Notes: generated from the letters alone by a model not told the origin. Counted from the first letter of the stretch, positions 14,746 to 27,578 are shown. The stretch: 64,000 nt of DNA from Heterohyrax brucei (GCA_028571685.1 CM053162.1:10978001-11042000), one strand, 5' to 3'. Translations and numbers: made by a program.

Positions 14746-15505
14746 TACTGTTGAAGCATATGTATACATATACATAGATAGATATAGACATATCCAATAT
14801 ATATCTACATAGTCATATGTAAAAATATGTACTACACACATATATATGTGTGCACCATATGCATATTTATAAAATTTCTAGTGGGAGTTCTATGGAAAAA
14901 AGATATTTCTTCAGTCTTCAGGCTGAATTTTAAACTTTTACAAAAAAAAACCATTTTTCCTTAAAGTTATATTTCAGTTAACTATGTGATCCAGTTCTTC
15001 CACCTGTTTCTGTAGTGAAGCACAGTTTTTACATGGTGTCTATGAAAGAGTTCATAGAACATAATACTTGAGCAAACGTATTCAATAAAGAAAGCAATTG
15101 AAAAGGAATCTATTTATGGAATAAGCTTCAGATCTAAAATCTAGCACTTTATTAAAGTGCCAGCAATTCTTATTAACCCTTGTATTAATGTGATTTTTCA
15201 AGGATATTAATTAAAATTTAAATGGTTTTATGCTACATGGAATTCTGTAATTTATTGGTTAAAGTACTATGTATTTAGGGTGCTAGATGACAAATAGTTA
15301 ATATATGCAAAGAAGCTGACTGTTGGTTTGAATACGTAAATGAAGTTTCTTTCTGAAAACTGGCAAGATCCATCAGAACTATTACTTATTCTCCAAAGAA
15401 TATTGAGAGCTCTCAGTCCTAAATGAAGTGAGAAAGAGAACTGAGTATTTGCCCTGTGACTGAGTTCTGTATAAGAATTTTATTTAAAAATTGTAAAAAA
15501 AAAAG

Positions 15506-15521
15506 AAAGATTTCATGAAGC
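15506..15521 (+). repeat. 3' target-site duplication of the PIK3CB retrocopy
   Basis: Second copy of the 16-bp duplication, one mismatch from 10966-10981, immediately after the poly(A). Confidence 0.9.
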
Positions 15522-16045
15522 AATGGTGACAGGGACCCCCTAGAAAGGCTCCTTAGTAAGCAGTGACTAAAAAAGGTTGACAAACACTGATGTCATCTAG
15601 TGTACTTACATTTTTCTTTTTGAGACATGTTAGTAAATCTTTGCACATATCAGGGCCTTGAAGATTTTGTGCCTCCATTACACATTTTTATGGCTAAAAT
15701 TTCCCTGTAAGAACTACTACTTTCATCCCACAAGTGGTGATGTGTTCTATTTTCATTCAAAGCATTTTCTAATTTCTATTGTGATTTATCTCTGAGCTAT
15801 ATATTATTTAGAAATGTATTGCTTAATTTTCAAACATTTGGAGATTTTCCAATCATCTTTCTGATACAGACTAACTTAGTTCCACTGTGGCCAGAACATA
15901 TTTACTGAATAATTTCAATTCTTTGAAATTTACTGAAATTTCATTATGGCTCAGCATATGGTCTCTTTGGTAAATATATTCTGTATGCCTTGAAAAGAAT
16001 ATGTTTTCCAATTTTATTTGGTATAGAGCTCTATATTTGTCAATT

Positions 16046-16180
16046 AAAACCCAGCTGCCATGGAGTTGGTTCCAACTTATGGTGACCTTGCGTTTGTCAG
16101 AATAGAACTATAATTCGTAGATTTTTTCAGTGATTAATTTTTGAGAAGTATGTTGCCAGGACTTTCTTCTGAGGTGGCTC
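16046..16180 (-). repeat. AfroSINE-related SINE
   Basis: It contains 'gccatggagttggttccaac' and the 'ccaggactttcttctgagg' segment, the same family as at 932 and 18035. It abuts the RTE fragment that follows, and that RTE's tail has the same 'agtcagttctgactcataga' motif. Confidence 0.65.
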
Positions 16181-18025
16181 CATTGTTGTTATGTTGTTAG
16201 GTCCAGTGAGTCAGTTCTGACTCATAGAGACCCTATAAACAACAGAACAAAACACTGCCTGGTCCTGCACCAAGCCCACAATCATTTTTATGCTTAAACC
16301 CATTGTTGCAGCCACTTAGTCAACTCACCTCCTTTGAGGGTCTTCCTTTTGTGCTTATACTCTACTCTGCCAAGCAAGATGTCCTTCTCCAGGTATTAAT
16401 CCAACCTAGCAACATGTCCAAAGTATGTGAGACACAGTCTTGCCATCTTTGCTTCCAAGGAGCACTGTGGTTGCACTTCTTCTGGAACAGATCTGCTAGT
16501 TCTTTTGGCAGCCCTAGGTGTGTTCAACATTCTTCTCCAATACCACAGTTCAAAGGACAGAATTCTTCTCTGTTCCTTATTCATTGTCCAGTTTTCACAT
16601 GCACATGACGTAACTGGAAATGCTGTGGCTTGGGTCAGGTGCACCTTAGTCTTCAGGGTAACATCTTTACTCCTTAACACTTTAAAGAGGTCTTTTGTAG
16701 CAGATTTTCCCAATGCAATGTGTCTTTTGATTTCTTTCTTTCTTTTTTTTTATTATGATTGAATGAAAATGTACATTCCCATATAAATTTGCATACTGAC
16801 CTACATGCAGCTTCCACTGCTCTCCCTGCATGGTGACAGCACACTTTTCCTCTCTGCTCCATACATCTCTTATCTTCCCAACAGTCTCCTATCTTCTCCT
16901 CTCCACCCATTCCCCTTCCTACAATATGAGGTCAACAGGACAACCTCCCATAGATGCCTAGAACCATAAAGTGCCCACACAATATGGCCACTCTTCATTA
17001 CCAAGTCCAATCCTTTGCTGTCTGAAAAGTTGACCTTCATTATGATTTATGGACAGCATCAGGGCCAGGAGCTCTGCTCCCAGGAGAACTCTGAGGCCCA
17101 TGGACCATCAATTGCGGTCTTTCACTGGAGATCTCAGGGTGCACCCCTATTGATACTAGTGTTGCCAGTGAGACTCAACTATGTGAGCTCCATCATTGAT
17201 TTCTTGGCTGTTGCTTCCATGGGCATTGATGTTGGAACCAGTAAAATGAAATCCTTGACAACCTCAATCCTTTCTCCATTTATCACGATGTTGCTTCCTG
17301 GTCCAGTCATGAGGATTTTTGTCTTCTTGATGTTGGGGTGCAATCCATACTGAAGGCTGTCGTTTTTGATCTTCTTCAGTAAGTGCTTCAAATCCTCTTC
17401 ACTTTCAGCAAGAAGGTTGTGTCGTCTGCATATCACAGGTTGCTAATGAGTTTTCCTCCAGTCCTGATTGCTCATTCTTCCTTGTACAGTCCAGCTTATC
17501 AGGTTATTTGCTCTGCACACAGATTGAATAGGTATAGTGAAAGGATACAACTCTGACACACACCTTTCCTGACTTTAAACTATACAGCCTTCTTTGTTGT
17601 ATTTACATGACTGCCTCTTGACCCACGTACAGATTCCTCATAAGCACAATTAAGTGTTCCAGAATTCCCATTCTCCACAATTTTACTCATATTTTATTAT
17701 GACCCACACAGTGAAATTCTTTTCACAGTCAATGAAACACAGGTAAACATCTTTCTGGTATTCTCTACTTTCAGCCAAGATCCATCTGACATCAGCGGTG
17801 GTATACCAGGTTCCCTGTCCTCTTGTAATCTGTCTTGAATTTCTGACAGTTCTCTGTCAATATACCATTGCAGTCATTTTTTAATGGTCTTTAGCAAAAT
17901 TTTACTTGTGTGTGATATTAATGATATTGCTTGATAATTTATGCACTTGATTGGATCCCTTTCTTGGGAATAGGCATAAACAGGTGCCCCTAGGTGGAAT
18001 TGAATCTCCAGCTTTTCAGTTATCG
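16181..18025 (-). mobile_element. RTE 3' half, minus strand
   Basis: Read on the minus strand this runs from reverse transcriptase (NYQAISLISHTSKILLKTI, about 17880-17940) through YADD (17421-17432) to the C-terminal region and tail near 16190. It is 5'-truncated and interrupted by a LINE-1 tail at 16738-17195. Multiple stops. It faces a second RTE fragment at 18156 in opposite orientation. Confidence 0.9.
16738..17195 (-). mobile_element. LINE-1 3' end inserted in the RTE
   Basis: The poly(T) start and 'aatgtacattcccatataaa' mark a LINE-1 3' end on the minus strand. RTE text breaks at 'ttgatttctt' (about 16728) and resumes after 'ttgatttctt' (about 17196), a 10-bp duplication matching one target site. 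Confidence 0.85.
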
Positions 18026-18034
18026 TAACTGATA

Positions 18035-19355
18035 CTGTTAGTTGCCATGGAGTCATTGCCAACTCACGGTGACCCTATGCATGCAAAGTAGCACTGCTAC
18101 ATAAAATCTTCAAGGCTGTGACTTTCAAAAACCAATGGCTAAGCCTATCTTCTAAAGGCAGGGAATGCCCAAAAGATGTTTACTTGTGTTTCATTGACTA
18201 TGCAAAGGCATTCATTTGTGTGGATCATAATAAATTATGGCTAACACTGCAGAGAAGGGGAATTTCAGAATACTTAATTGTGCTCATAAAGAATCTTAAT
18301 GTGGCTCAAAGGGCATTAGTGAGAACAGAACAAGGGGACACTGCACAATTTAAATTCAGGAAAGGTGTGCATCAGAGCTGTATCCTTTCACCAGACCTTT
18401 TCAATCTGTATGCTGGGCAAATAATCCAAGAAGCTGGATTATACAAAGATGAACAAGGCATGAGGACTGGAGGATGATTCATTAACAACCTGCATTATGC
18501 AGATGACACCACCTTACTTGCTGGAAGTGAAGAAGATTTGAAACACTTACTGATGAAGACCAAGTACCACAGCCTTCAGTACAGATTACACCTCAACATC
18601 AAGAAGACAAAAATTCTCACAACTGGACCAGGAAGCAACATCGTGATAAATGGAGAAAGGATTGAGGTTGTCAAGGATTTCATTTTACTGGTTCCACAAT
18701 GAACATCCATAAAAGCAGCAGTCAATAAATCAACAGATGCATTGCACTGGGAAAACCTGCTGCAAAATATCTTTTTAAAGTATTGACAAGTGAAAATGTC
18801 ACATCAGAGACTAAAGTGTGCCTGACCCAAGCCATGGTATTTTAAATCTCATCACATACATGCAAAAACTGGACAATTAACAAAGAAGACAGAAGAAGAT
18901 GCCTTTGAATTCCGCTATTGGAGAAGAATGTTGAATATACCACAGACTGCCAAAAGAGCAAACAGCTCTGTTCTAGAAGAAGTACAGTCAGAGGGCTTCT
19001 TGGAAGCAAAGATGGCAAGACTGCATCTTACATATTTTGGACACGTTGTCAGCAAGGATAGGTCCCTGGAGAAGAGCATCATGCTTGGTACAATGGAGGG
19101 TCAGCAATAAGGAGGAAGACCCTCAATGAGATAAACTGACACAGTGGCCACAACAATGGGCTTAACCGTAAAAATGACTGCGGATGTGGCACAAGACCAG
19201 GCAGTATTTCATGCTGTTGTTCGTATGGTTTCTGCGAGTTGTAACTGACTCTACATTGCCTAAAAACATCTTTCAAGGTGTCTCTGGGTGAGTTCAAACT
19301 GCCAGCCTTTTAGATAATAGTCAAGCACTCACCCATTTGTGCCACCAAGGGACTT
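18035..19355 (-). repeat. SINE split by an RTE fragment
   Basis: The body half ('agttgccatggagtcattgc', 18035-18155) and the tRNA-related half ('aaggtgtctctgggtgagtt', 19272-19355) form one AfroSINE-related unit when the RTE piece between them is removed. Compare the uninterrupted copy at 932-1136. Confidence 0.75.
18156..19265 (+). mobile_element. RTE 3' half, plus strand
   Basis: Reverse transcriptase starts at KDVYLCFIDYAKAF (about 18175) and carries YADD at 18496-18507. The C-terminal region (LEEVQSEGFLEAKMARLHLT, 18976-) leads to a tail near 19262. The second conserved aspartate of the FIDYAKAFD-type motif reads Ile. Stops and frameshifts make it inactive. It is inserted inside the SINE at 18035-19355. 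Confidence 0.9.
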
Positions 19356-19689
19356 CTTCAATTATTGATATAGGTGTATTGAAGTCTCCCACTTTAAACT
19401 TTCTATGTCCTTATATTTAACTTGTATTTCTTATAAATAGTACATAATCATTTTTTAAATCCAGCCTAACAATCTTTGGCTCTTACTAGAGTATTCAGGC
19501 CATTGCATCTAATATAAAAGATTATTAGTTTGTTGTATATCTGTTATCTTACTACTTGTTTTATATTTATCCCACCTATTTTATGTTCCTTTTTCTCCCA
19601 TTATTCAGTCTTTCTTCAAACATGTGTTTTTTCCATTATGGGAAGTTCTGTATAGGGTTAAGTATATGTGCTTCATTGTTTACTAGTTG

Positions 19690-19860
19690 ACTGATGGTGG
19701 GCAAGTTCCCTAAATCCTTATTCATTAGTTCTCATATTTGCAAAGTGGGAATGATTTTAGTATCTGTCCCTTAGGGTTATTTTACAGATTCAGTGAGCTA
19801 GCATAGGCAATGAATTTTGAAAATCACCTGGAATTCGTAAAGTGTTTGCTATTGTGCCAG
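19690..19860 (+). repeat. MIR
   Basis: The order 'gggcaagttccctaaatcc', 'tttgcaaagtgggaatgat', 'agggttattttacagattc' is the MIR core on the plus strand. Confidence 0.7.
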
Positions 19861-19889
19861 CCTTTGTTGTTGTTTTTTCCCCCCTCAGT

Positions 19890-20060
19890 TCTTTCCCTCA
19901 CTGGAATGTCCTACCCATTCTCTACTAACCAATTCAATCTCAGAAACCACTCATTCTTCAAGATCCAGCTTAATTTTTATCCTATTTATGCCAAACAAAG
20001 CCTCCTATCGCCAAACTCCTATAACACTTAAAAGCCTCAACCACTTTGATTTTTTAAAGA
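19890..20060. repeat. LINE-2 remnant
   Basis: 'tcttcaagatccagcttaat' followed by 'caaagcctcct' is typical of the L2 3' region. Heavily decayed. Confidence 0.5.
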
Positions 20061-20224
20061 GCTATTGTCCCTAACACTTGTAGTCACTGTCATTTATGAC
20101 TCCACTTTCTTGGCTCCTTGCCAACCTGATTATATTAATTGGAAAGAGAAGCCTTTTTTCAAGAGCAGGTCTGATGAGGGGTTGCATTTAAAACATTAGG
20201 AAGTTTAAACTCTGTGCCAAGGGT

Positions 20225-20400
20225 TTTTGATGTTTGCTGCACATTTGCATCCCTTGGCATTTAAAAAAAATCAAAAACAAAAACCTAATGCCCAGGCCAT
20301 ATCACAAACCAGTTAAAACAGAAACTCTGAGTTGGGATACCTACATGAGTTTTGTTTTTTTTTTAAGTTTCCAGGGTACACACTAAAGTAGAACTACTAC
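20225..20400. mobile_element. MER5A-like hAT transposon remnant
   Basis: 'ccaggccatatcacaaacca' and 'cagaaactctgagttgggat' resemble the MER5A non-autonomous hAT element. Internal A-runs and T-runs have expanded. Confidence 0.5.
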
Positions 20401-21238
20401 TCTCTCCTGAGAGCAAAAGGAGTAATGAAAATCAACTACGGTTTTGAACTATGTCTTTAAGGTGTTTGCTTGATAGAGAAGTTGGGCGGGAGATGAAGAC
20501 TGCAATGTTGCAGGGATAGGAAACAGCATACGCAGAGCATGGTGGTGTGCAAGTTTGTAGCATACGAAAAAGTTCTGCTCAATATGATCCTGGTTCAGGG
20601 AAAGGGAGAAGAGAAACGGGATGAACATCCTGGTCAGTGCACCGAACTTTCGGAACTTTGAAGGCTTAAGGTAGTGACCAAATATGACTTCTGAGTTACA
20701 AAGATGTTTTTTAAGAGGGTAGTTTGGAGTTTAAAACCAGGCTGGGAGAGGCAGAAGGTAAGAAATTCTTCTTAAGGTCCTGACGCAAAGTGATCAGGGT
20801 GTGGAGGAGACCTTTCTGACCAAATGTCCCTCCAGCTGTGCTCGGTCACTTTGGAAGCCTCTTCCGCTCAGCATTCTTGTCACTAGCAGCAAAGTGTCCA
20901 GTACTTATGTTTCTAGATGAGGAAACTTCTCAGTCAACACTCAGAATTCTGCATAGCCCCTTACTCTCATCCACTGGTACATTCCATCTTCTACATTTCC
21001 CCATTTCTCACTATTTTCAGAGTCAAGCCATTAAGACATCTAGCCTTCACAATCTCTTACAGAGATTATTCTGCAGTCCTCTTTCCCTGCCCAGAATTCC
21101 ACCTTGAACCCCCTTATTTCATACTCCAAACTTAGACCCTGCTGCCCTCTCCTCCTCTCTCCTTAGGCTTCACGGACAAGAGGATATGTTCCATTTTTTG
21201 GTGCTATCACTCCAATATTTAAGACTCTTTCCTGGACT
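20401..21238. other. Gene-free stretch, nothing recognised
   Basis: No coding region, RNA gene or named repeat is supported. The short reading frames near 20838-21135 overlap in two frames and have no family resemblance. This is one of the few apparently unique segments of the window. Confidence 0.5.
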
Positions 21239-21405
21239 CCAAAAAACAAAACAGTGCTGTCAAGTAGATTCTGATTCATAGTGACCCTATATAACAGAGT
21301 AGAACTTCTCCACAGAGTTCCCAAGGAGTGCCTGGAAGATTTGAACTGCCAAACTTTTGGTTAGCAGCTGAAGCATTTAGCTACTATGCCACCAGGGTTT
21401 GGGTT
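21239..21405 (-). mobile_element. AfroSINE copy
   Basis: Same organisation as 104-272, with 'gtagaacttctccacagagt' and 'aacttttggttagcagctga' in register, preceded by an A-rich segment. Confidence 0.85.
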
Positions 21406-23170
21406 CTTCAGACTCTACTCCTCTTTTCCCTCTCAGTGTTCTCTTAGTCAGGCTTAATACTAGCAAGACTTCACTTGACTTGCCACATTAGTTCCATCTT
21501 CTTCTCTTGCAGCATACTATCCTGGCAAAAGTATGATCTTTAAACGGATGAGAGTTTCAATCCTAATGCCACCATTTATTTGAAACCTTACCCATCCTAC
21601 TTGATAAAAAGAAGGTAACTGGATTTTTGCCTCATACAATTTTTGTGAAGAGTGACATGATTTTTCCAAATCATCTCACCACAGCCTGATTATCTTTCTC
21701 CTACTACACTTGTCCAAGCTCCATTTTCCAGTATCCCCCTCATTCCTTCACTTCCCATTCCCTCATTTCATCACTTCCTTTCTACCTAAGAAAATTCCTT
21801 CTAAGTAAGATTAGTTAGAAAGAATTCTGAGACTCTAATCTCGTGTTTGCAATTAACTAGTAGCAGGACACTGAATAAATCACTGAATATGTTTAGCCTC
21901 AGTTCTTCCATTTAAGAAATGGAGGCACTGTAACCCATGACCTCTAAGGTCCTACTAATCTGGGACATGCTATAAGGCAAAGCACTTTTGAAATGCCGTT
22001 TGTTTCACAGGGTCTTTACTACTATTGAAAGTAGTGGCAATTCTTTCTCCTTTACATACATTCCACTGCCTTGCTTGAACATGTCCCTTCTGTTTTTGCT
22101 CTTCACACTAACAATGTTTATCCACAAGGATTTATGTCAGAATAGCTGGGGGCAGGGTGATGAAATTATTTCTGTGTGCTAATAGGGACAGACTTAGCTC
22201 CAAAAGAGCAAAAATGTCCTCAAGGGGAAGAACCATACTTGACAGGGGCTGTGTTCCCTCCATCCCACCCCCACATGAGCCTGATGACAGGGCTCAGAGA
22301 GTTCATGACACAGCAAGCAACAGTAAATTAGTCTTTCCTTTCTCCTTCCCTCCCCTTCCCCTTTCCATTCTTCCTTCGTCTTTCCTTTCTCAGTGTAGGA
22401 TCACAAGTTACACTAAATATTATCTTAATCAAAATTAATTTCAATCTATAGATTCAAGTTAATCTATTTGTATATTCATCCATTTTTTCTTTAATTTAAT
22501 AGATCTCTACTAAACATGTTACATGCTTTAAAGTTGTAAACATGAATAAGACATAGCTGTTGCATTATAGGAACTTACTATCCAATAAATTTACTTGTTT
22601 TTCAAATACCAATTATACTGCATCACATTGAGTTCTCTGAAAGCAGACACTGCAACAAAGTTTGGAAGGCAAGAGGTCTGCTATCATCTTGGATGATGTT
22701 AATTCACAGGGATCAAACTCATGAAAATAAGAAGGGAGAAAACAGCCCCAGGAGGAGGAAGTTGAACTCTGATCAAGGTTTCAGCATGCATGTTCTTTAT
22801 ATTCTTGTGTAATGCAGTCACCAAAAGTGTACTGTCCCCCAAAAGGTGGGACCTTAGCTTCTCTGTAACCAGGGCAGGCTCCAAAGCAGCTGACAGCTAG
22901 GGGCTGTCCTCTACTGTACTCTTACATGTGAATAGCCAGTTGTTCAATGACTGCATATCTTCATTTCTATGCCAAATGCCAAGCGCTATGCTAGGAAGCA
23001 AAGACAAAGTGGTGGGTAACACCAGATGTTTCTTGTCCTTACCACATTTGCAGTCTAGACTGCAAACAGAGGTATTAACCCTCTAACCTCACAGCTGTAG
23101 GTAAAATTGCTTCACTAGCAAGAGGTCCCAAGAAGAAGTACATGTTACCATAAGAATATACTGAGGGGAA
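21406..23170. other. Gene-free stretch with MIR and a pyrimidine tract
   Basis: A diverged MIR lies at about 21830-21960 ('gcctcagttcttccatttaa'). A nearly pure C/T tract spans about 22330-22392. Text at 22505-22580 and 22970-23080 resembles an old interspersed repeat ('aatgccaagcgctatgctag') that I cannot name. No gene is supported. Confidence 0.5.
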
Positions 23171-23322
23171 GAACAGTTGGGGTACAGTGGTGGAATTCTT
23201 GCTTTTCATGTGGGAGACCCAAGTTTAGTTTCTACATTCCATGCACAGCCACTACCTGTTTACCAGCAGAGTTTTGTGTGTTGCTACAATGCTGAACAGA
23301 TTTCAGTGGCACTTTGATACTA

Positions 23323-23494
23323 AAAACAAAAAACAAAACCTGCTGCTGTCCAATCAATTCTGACTCGTAGTGACCTAATAGGACAGAGTAGACTCTCCCG
23401 CATATAGTTTCCAAGGAGTGGTAGGCTAATTCAAACTGCTCACCTTTTGGTTAGCAGCCATTGTACTTAACCACTAGGCCACTAGTGTTTCCTT
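23323..23494 (-). mobile_element. AfroSINE inside the tRNA-Gly SINE
   Basis: A standard AfroSINE block in reverse orientation, bounded by an A-rich run on its left and by 'cacactaag' resembling the left flank 'gatactaaa', a likely short target-site duplication. Confidence 0.8.
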
Positions 23495-26180
23495 CACACT
23501 AAGATGAACTATAAAGAAAGATTTGGTGACCTACTTTCAAAAATCAGCCTGTGAGGATAAACAGAGTCAAGATGGCAAAGCAGACTGATGCTTTCCATGA
23601 ACACTCTAACATCAAAGACCCAAAACAACAAATGAATCCAGTACATATGACATCCTAGGAGCCTCTAACATCAAAGGGAAAGCTGAGAATTTGGACTGAG
23701 CAATGAGGACCAGAGAGTGATGCCAGAAGGATATAGGATCCCAAGTGATAGAGTTTGATGGATATCCTCCTCATTGGCAGAAGTTGTCTGTATGGTCCAG
23801 TTGCACCTCTAGAGCCAATGGGAGACATCACTAGATTGCTGAAAGCTAAGTCTTTCCAAGTAACCTACCACACACATATCTGAATCTCTGCCCAGGTAGG
23901 CCTGGCTCCTTCTCCCTGCACTCCCCCCTCCCTCATCTGCACTGCATCCAGAGCTGGAGTCTGACATCATTAACAGAGTCAGAAGGGGGACTCCTTAAGT
24001 CTTCCCTAAGCCAGCATCGTCCTCCCTTCCCTTCACTGCACCCAGCTCTGAAGTCTGACACTATTAACTGAGCTGGAAGCAGGGCTCTTTAATCATTCTC
24101 TGAGACACAGAGGGAGAGCGATTTAACTGTTCATTCACCTAGATGCAGACATAAGGGGATATGCCATCCTCACAGACTCTCATAGACAGCTATTACCCAA
24201 CCTCCCATTCATGGTGACAGCAGCCAGACACCAGTGCCTATATCAATCACCCCTGGCCATCTAGAACAGTAGGCAAGAGTCTGAACCACACACTTGGTGA
24301 CTAACTACCTGCACATCTGTGCCAAATCCATATAAGAAAAGTAAACAGATTTATGGGTTCTAAATAAATACAATTTACTGATGATTTGGAGATAACAGTC
24401 AAATTCTACTCACATGTAAGAGCAGAGCATGTTTTCTTCAGAAAGCTCCCAAAACAAAGAATCAAATATTCAGAAGTGAACTTCCTAAAATTTTCAGAAG
24501 TAGAATCCAAAAGATTAAAATTTAGAACCCTTCAAGAGATGAGGAGGGAGATGAGGAAAGTGCAGCGGAATATAATGACAAATCAAATAAGCTAAAAGAA
24601 AGAATACAGTGGCAAGAATTAGAAATTCAGAAAATTAATTATAAAATTAGACAACCCAGTAGAAAGTTAAAGGAGTAAAATTCAGGCAATTGGAAAGCTG
24701 AATTAATGAGGCTGAAGATGAAGCACATGACAATAGCATATTTGGGACAAAATCATATAAAAAAATCAAGAGATCCTAAGAATTATGTGGGCCACTATGA
24801 AGATGATTAATCAAGAAGTGACTGGAGTACCAGAACAGTAGGAAGAAGTGGAGAATACAGAGAGAACTGTTGAAAATTTGCAGAAAGAAAACTTCCTTGA
24901 TATCATCAAAAAAGAGAAGATATCTATTCAGAATGATCATGGAACTCCACACAGGATAGATCCTCACTTCCAAAACACACCAAAGCATGTCATAATCAAA
25001 CTTGTCAAAACTAAAGATAATGAGGCACTTTTTTAAAATGGCTAGGGATAAATGAAAAGTAACCTACAAAGGAGCATCAGCAAGACTAAGCTTGGACTGC
25101 TCAGTAGAGAGCATGCTGGTACAAAGGCAATGGGATGACATATACAAAGTCTTGAAGGAGAACAACTGCCAGCCAAGAATTATATATCCAGCAAAATTGC
25201 CTCTCAAGTATGCAAAATTAGGACATTTCCAGATAAACAGAAATTTAGGGAATTTGGAAAAACCACACCCAAATTACAAGAAATAATAAAGGGAGTCCTT
25301 TGAATTGAAAATAACATCAGATAATGACTCAAGACCAGAGCACAGAAGAGAACAACTGGATGTCAAACCAAATAAGGGGCTCACAAAAATAATCATAGGG
25401 AAATACAGAATGTTATTATGTAAACATTATAGCAAAACAAAGGGACTCAAAAGAAAATATAGTCATATATCTTTCATATGAAGAGGAAGTAGGAGTGATA
25501 TAAAGAAATTAAGGACTGGCTTAAATTAAGACAAACAGAGGTAAATATCAAGGTAACCACAAATGGAACTATTAAAATGAAAAAGAAGAAAAGCATTATG
25601 TCTCAGTAAATACAAAACCACCAACACTGAAAAAGATGAGAAGAAAATACATAAAGAAGACTCAGCACAGAAATTTTCTACAATCAAAAAAAGGCATCAA
25701 AAGGACAGTACCAAGCTTATATCTATTAATATTCACACTGAATACAAATGGACTAAATGCACACTAAAGAGACTTAGAGTGGCAGATTAGATGAAAGAAA
25801 AACAAAATGACTCATCTATCTATACATTGCCTAGAGGAGACACATTCTATACTCAAAGATAAGAAGAAACTAAAACCTAAAGGATAGAAAAAAATATATC
25901 AAGCTAAGAGTGTTCAAAAAAGAAGTGGCAATACTGATGTCTGATAAGATAGACTAAAGTAAAATCCATCACACTGGACAAGGAAGGGCATTATAAAATG
26001 ATTTAAAGATCAATACTCTAGGAGGACATAACCATAGTAAATATCTATGCACACAACTATAGAGTTTGAAAATAAATAAAACAATGACTGCATTGAAATC
26101 AGAAACAGTTCCATAATAATACTAGGAGACTGCAACACACTATTTTTAATGATGGAGAGAACATCTGGAAAAATACTAAC

Positions 26181-27578
26181 TAGGAGGGTAGAGTCAAGAT
26201 GGCGGACTAAATGCACGTCTCCCTAAATCCCTCTGGAAACCAAGACCTGAAATGATAATTAAATGGAGCCTTCTGGACACCTTCTGAGCCCTGGGATGAG
26301 GCACAGGACTGTTAATTTGGACTTCACACCACTGAAAGCAAAACCTCCTCTCTTTCACTGACCCAATCCTGATGAGCACAGGCTTGCACAAACCAAAGGT
26401 AACTCACTATTTTGATTTCTTTTTCCTCTGTCTTGGCTGGTGGGTAGAGCTGGGACTTGACTAGCTTCTGGTTGCAGATGCACCACTGGTGGGACCGGCA
26501 AGCGTAATTGCCATATTCTGAGAGCCTGGCTTTGGACTCTATATACCTCGGCTCCTCTGGGCTATCTTTCTGCCTCTGCCATGTGGTAGCTGTACAGATG
26601 CTCTTGTGCGGGACACCATCTTCATCCACTGGGAAACAGAGAAGTCCAGGCAGAGGCCCTGGCTGGACTTGGTTCCTAGACTGGAGGTGGCACTTGCCAG
26701 CTGGGAGTGCTTTTCCAGCAGGGAGGCAGTGTTTTGCGCAGTGTCACCTGGGGCTGGATCAGCGGAGGCTGTGGACTCTGGACATTTTGACACTCTTGAC
26801 CTCTCTTTTCACCGGAAGTCTGGTCCCCACCAGCTGGCAAGCTTGTGCAGGATGCCATCTTGTTTCACTGGGAGGCAGAGCCATCTTTACAGAAGCCTCA
26901 GCTGGACCTAATTCCTGGGCTGGGAGGCAGTGCCTACCCAGAAGAGATTGCTTTTCCAGCAGAAAAGCAGAATTCTACACTGTATCGCCTGCAACTGGGG
27001 CCCAACAACAGAAGCCAGCAGGCCAGTAGCCTTTCTGTATTTTGAGCTAGTTTATAACATCTGGGGTTCAATGGAGAGGTGCTTACTTAGCCAGCTGGGA
27101 AGAAGGACGTATACACCTGAAAACCTGGCTGATTTTGGAAGTAGTCAAATACTTTTTACTTCTCATTTTAAGAAGGCCTAGAGAACGACTCGACAGCACT
27201 TGGCTAGAGAAACAATTGTGGTCCATCTTCACAGCATCTCTCCCAGCCTCTGTTGACCCACATGAAGCCCAAAAAGCAACAAACTTTGGAGAAGATGGTA
27301 ACCCGGAAATTACCCATGGCATCAGAAGATCCCCAAAAGAAACACCTCAGAACTTCCCAGATGAAGAAGCTCTTCTGAAACTATCAGAAGGTGAATACAA
27401 ACAGATTGTATATAGAGCCCTCCTAGACCTTATACAAAGCGCAGCAGAGCAAAATGAAAAATTAAGCAAACGGTTCAATCTGATGAAACATCAGTACTTG
27501 GAAATCCAACAAATCAAGAACAAAATCAAAGACATAGAAACTTCAATTCAAAGCCGAGAAAACAGAATGGAACAAAGA
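26181..27578 (+). mobile_element. LINE-1 5' UTR plus ORF1 start, 3'-truncated
   Basis: It starts 'taggagggtagagtcaagat' and contains two tandem 5' UTR monomers about 240 bp apart (near 26604 and 26843), then the ORF1 N-terminal coiled-coil region (NEKLSKRFNLMKHQYLEIQQ) and stops without ORF2 or a 3' UTR. Flanks 'gaaaaatactaac' (26168) and 'gaaaaatgctcaa' (27579) look like a duplicated target. The outer LINE-1 endonuclease reading resumes exactly after the second copy. Confidence 0.75.
26508..27029 (+). other. Open frame within a LINE-1 5' UTR
   Basis: A 173-residue frame lies wholly inside the monomeric 5' UTR. A related frame (shared GLSF-LCH core) occurs in the 5' UTR of the opposite-strand LINE-1 at 34057-34353. 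It resembles no known domain and its two halves repeat each other because the DNA does. I do not call it a gene; an upstream ORF of the LINE-1 is possible but unproven. Confidence 0.3.

Larger units (their letters stand above)
15600..19640 (-). mobile_element. Old LINE-1 (L1M-like) interrupted by SINEs and RTE
   Basis: Minus-strand ORF2 wording occurs at 15720-16045 ('ttccactgtggccagaacat') and resumes at 19356-19640 ('gtgtattgaagtctcccact', 'agtattcaggccattgcatc'), in the right order for one LINE-1. Between them lie SINE pieces and two RTE fragments. No frame is open. Confidence 0.75.

Noticed and set aside
23171..23245. A working tRNA-Gly gene
   Set aside because: Promoter boxes are recognisable but acceptor pairing and 3' end are lost, and the sequence continues into a SINE body and shared tail.
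26539..26858. Antisense frames in a LINE-1 5' UTR
   Set aside because: Shadows of the GC-richer monomer repeat on the opposite strand; no domain.
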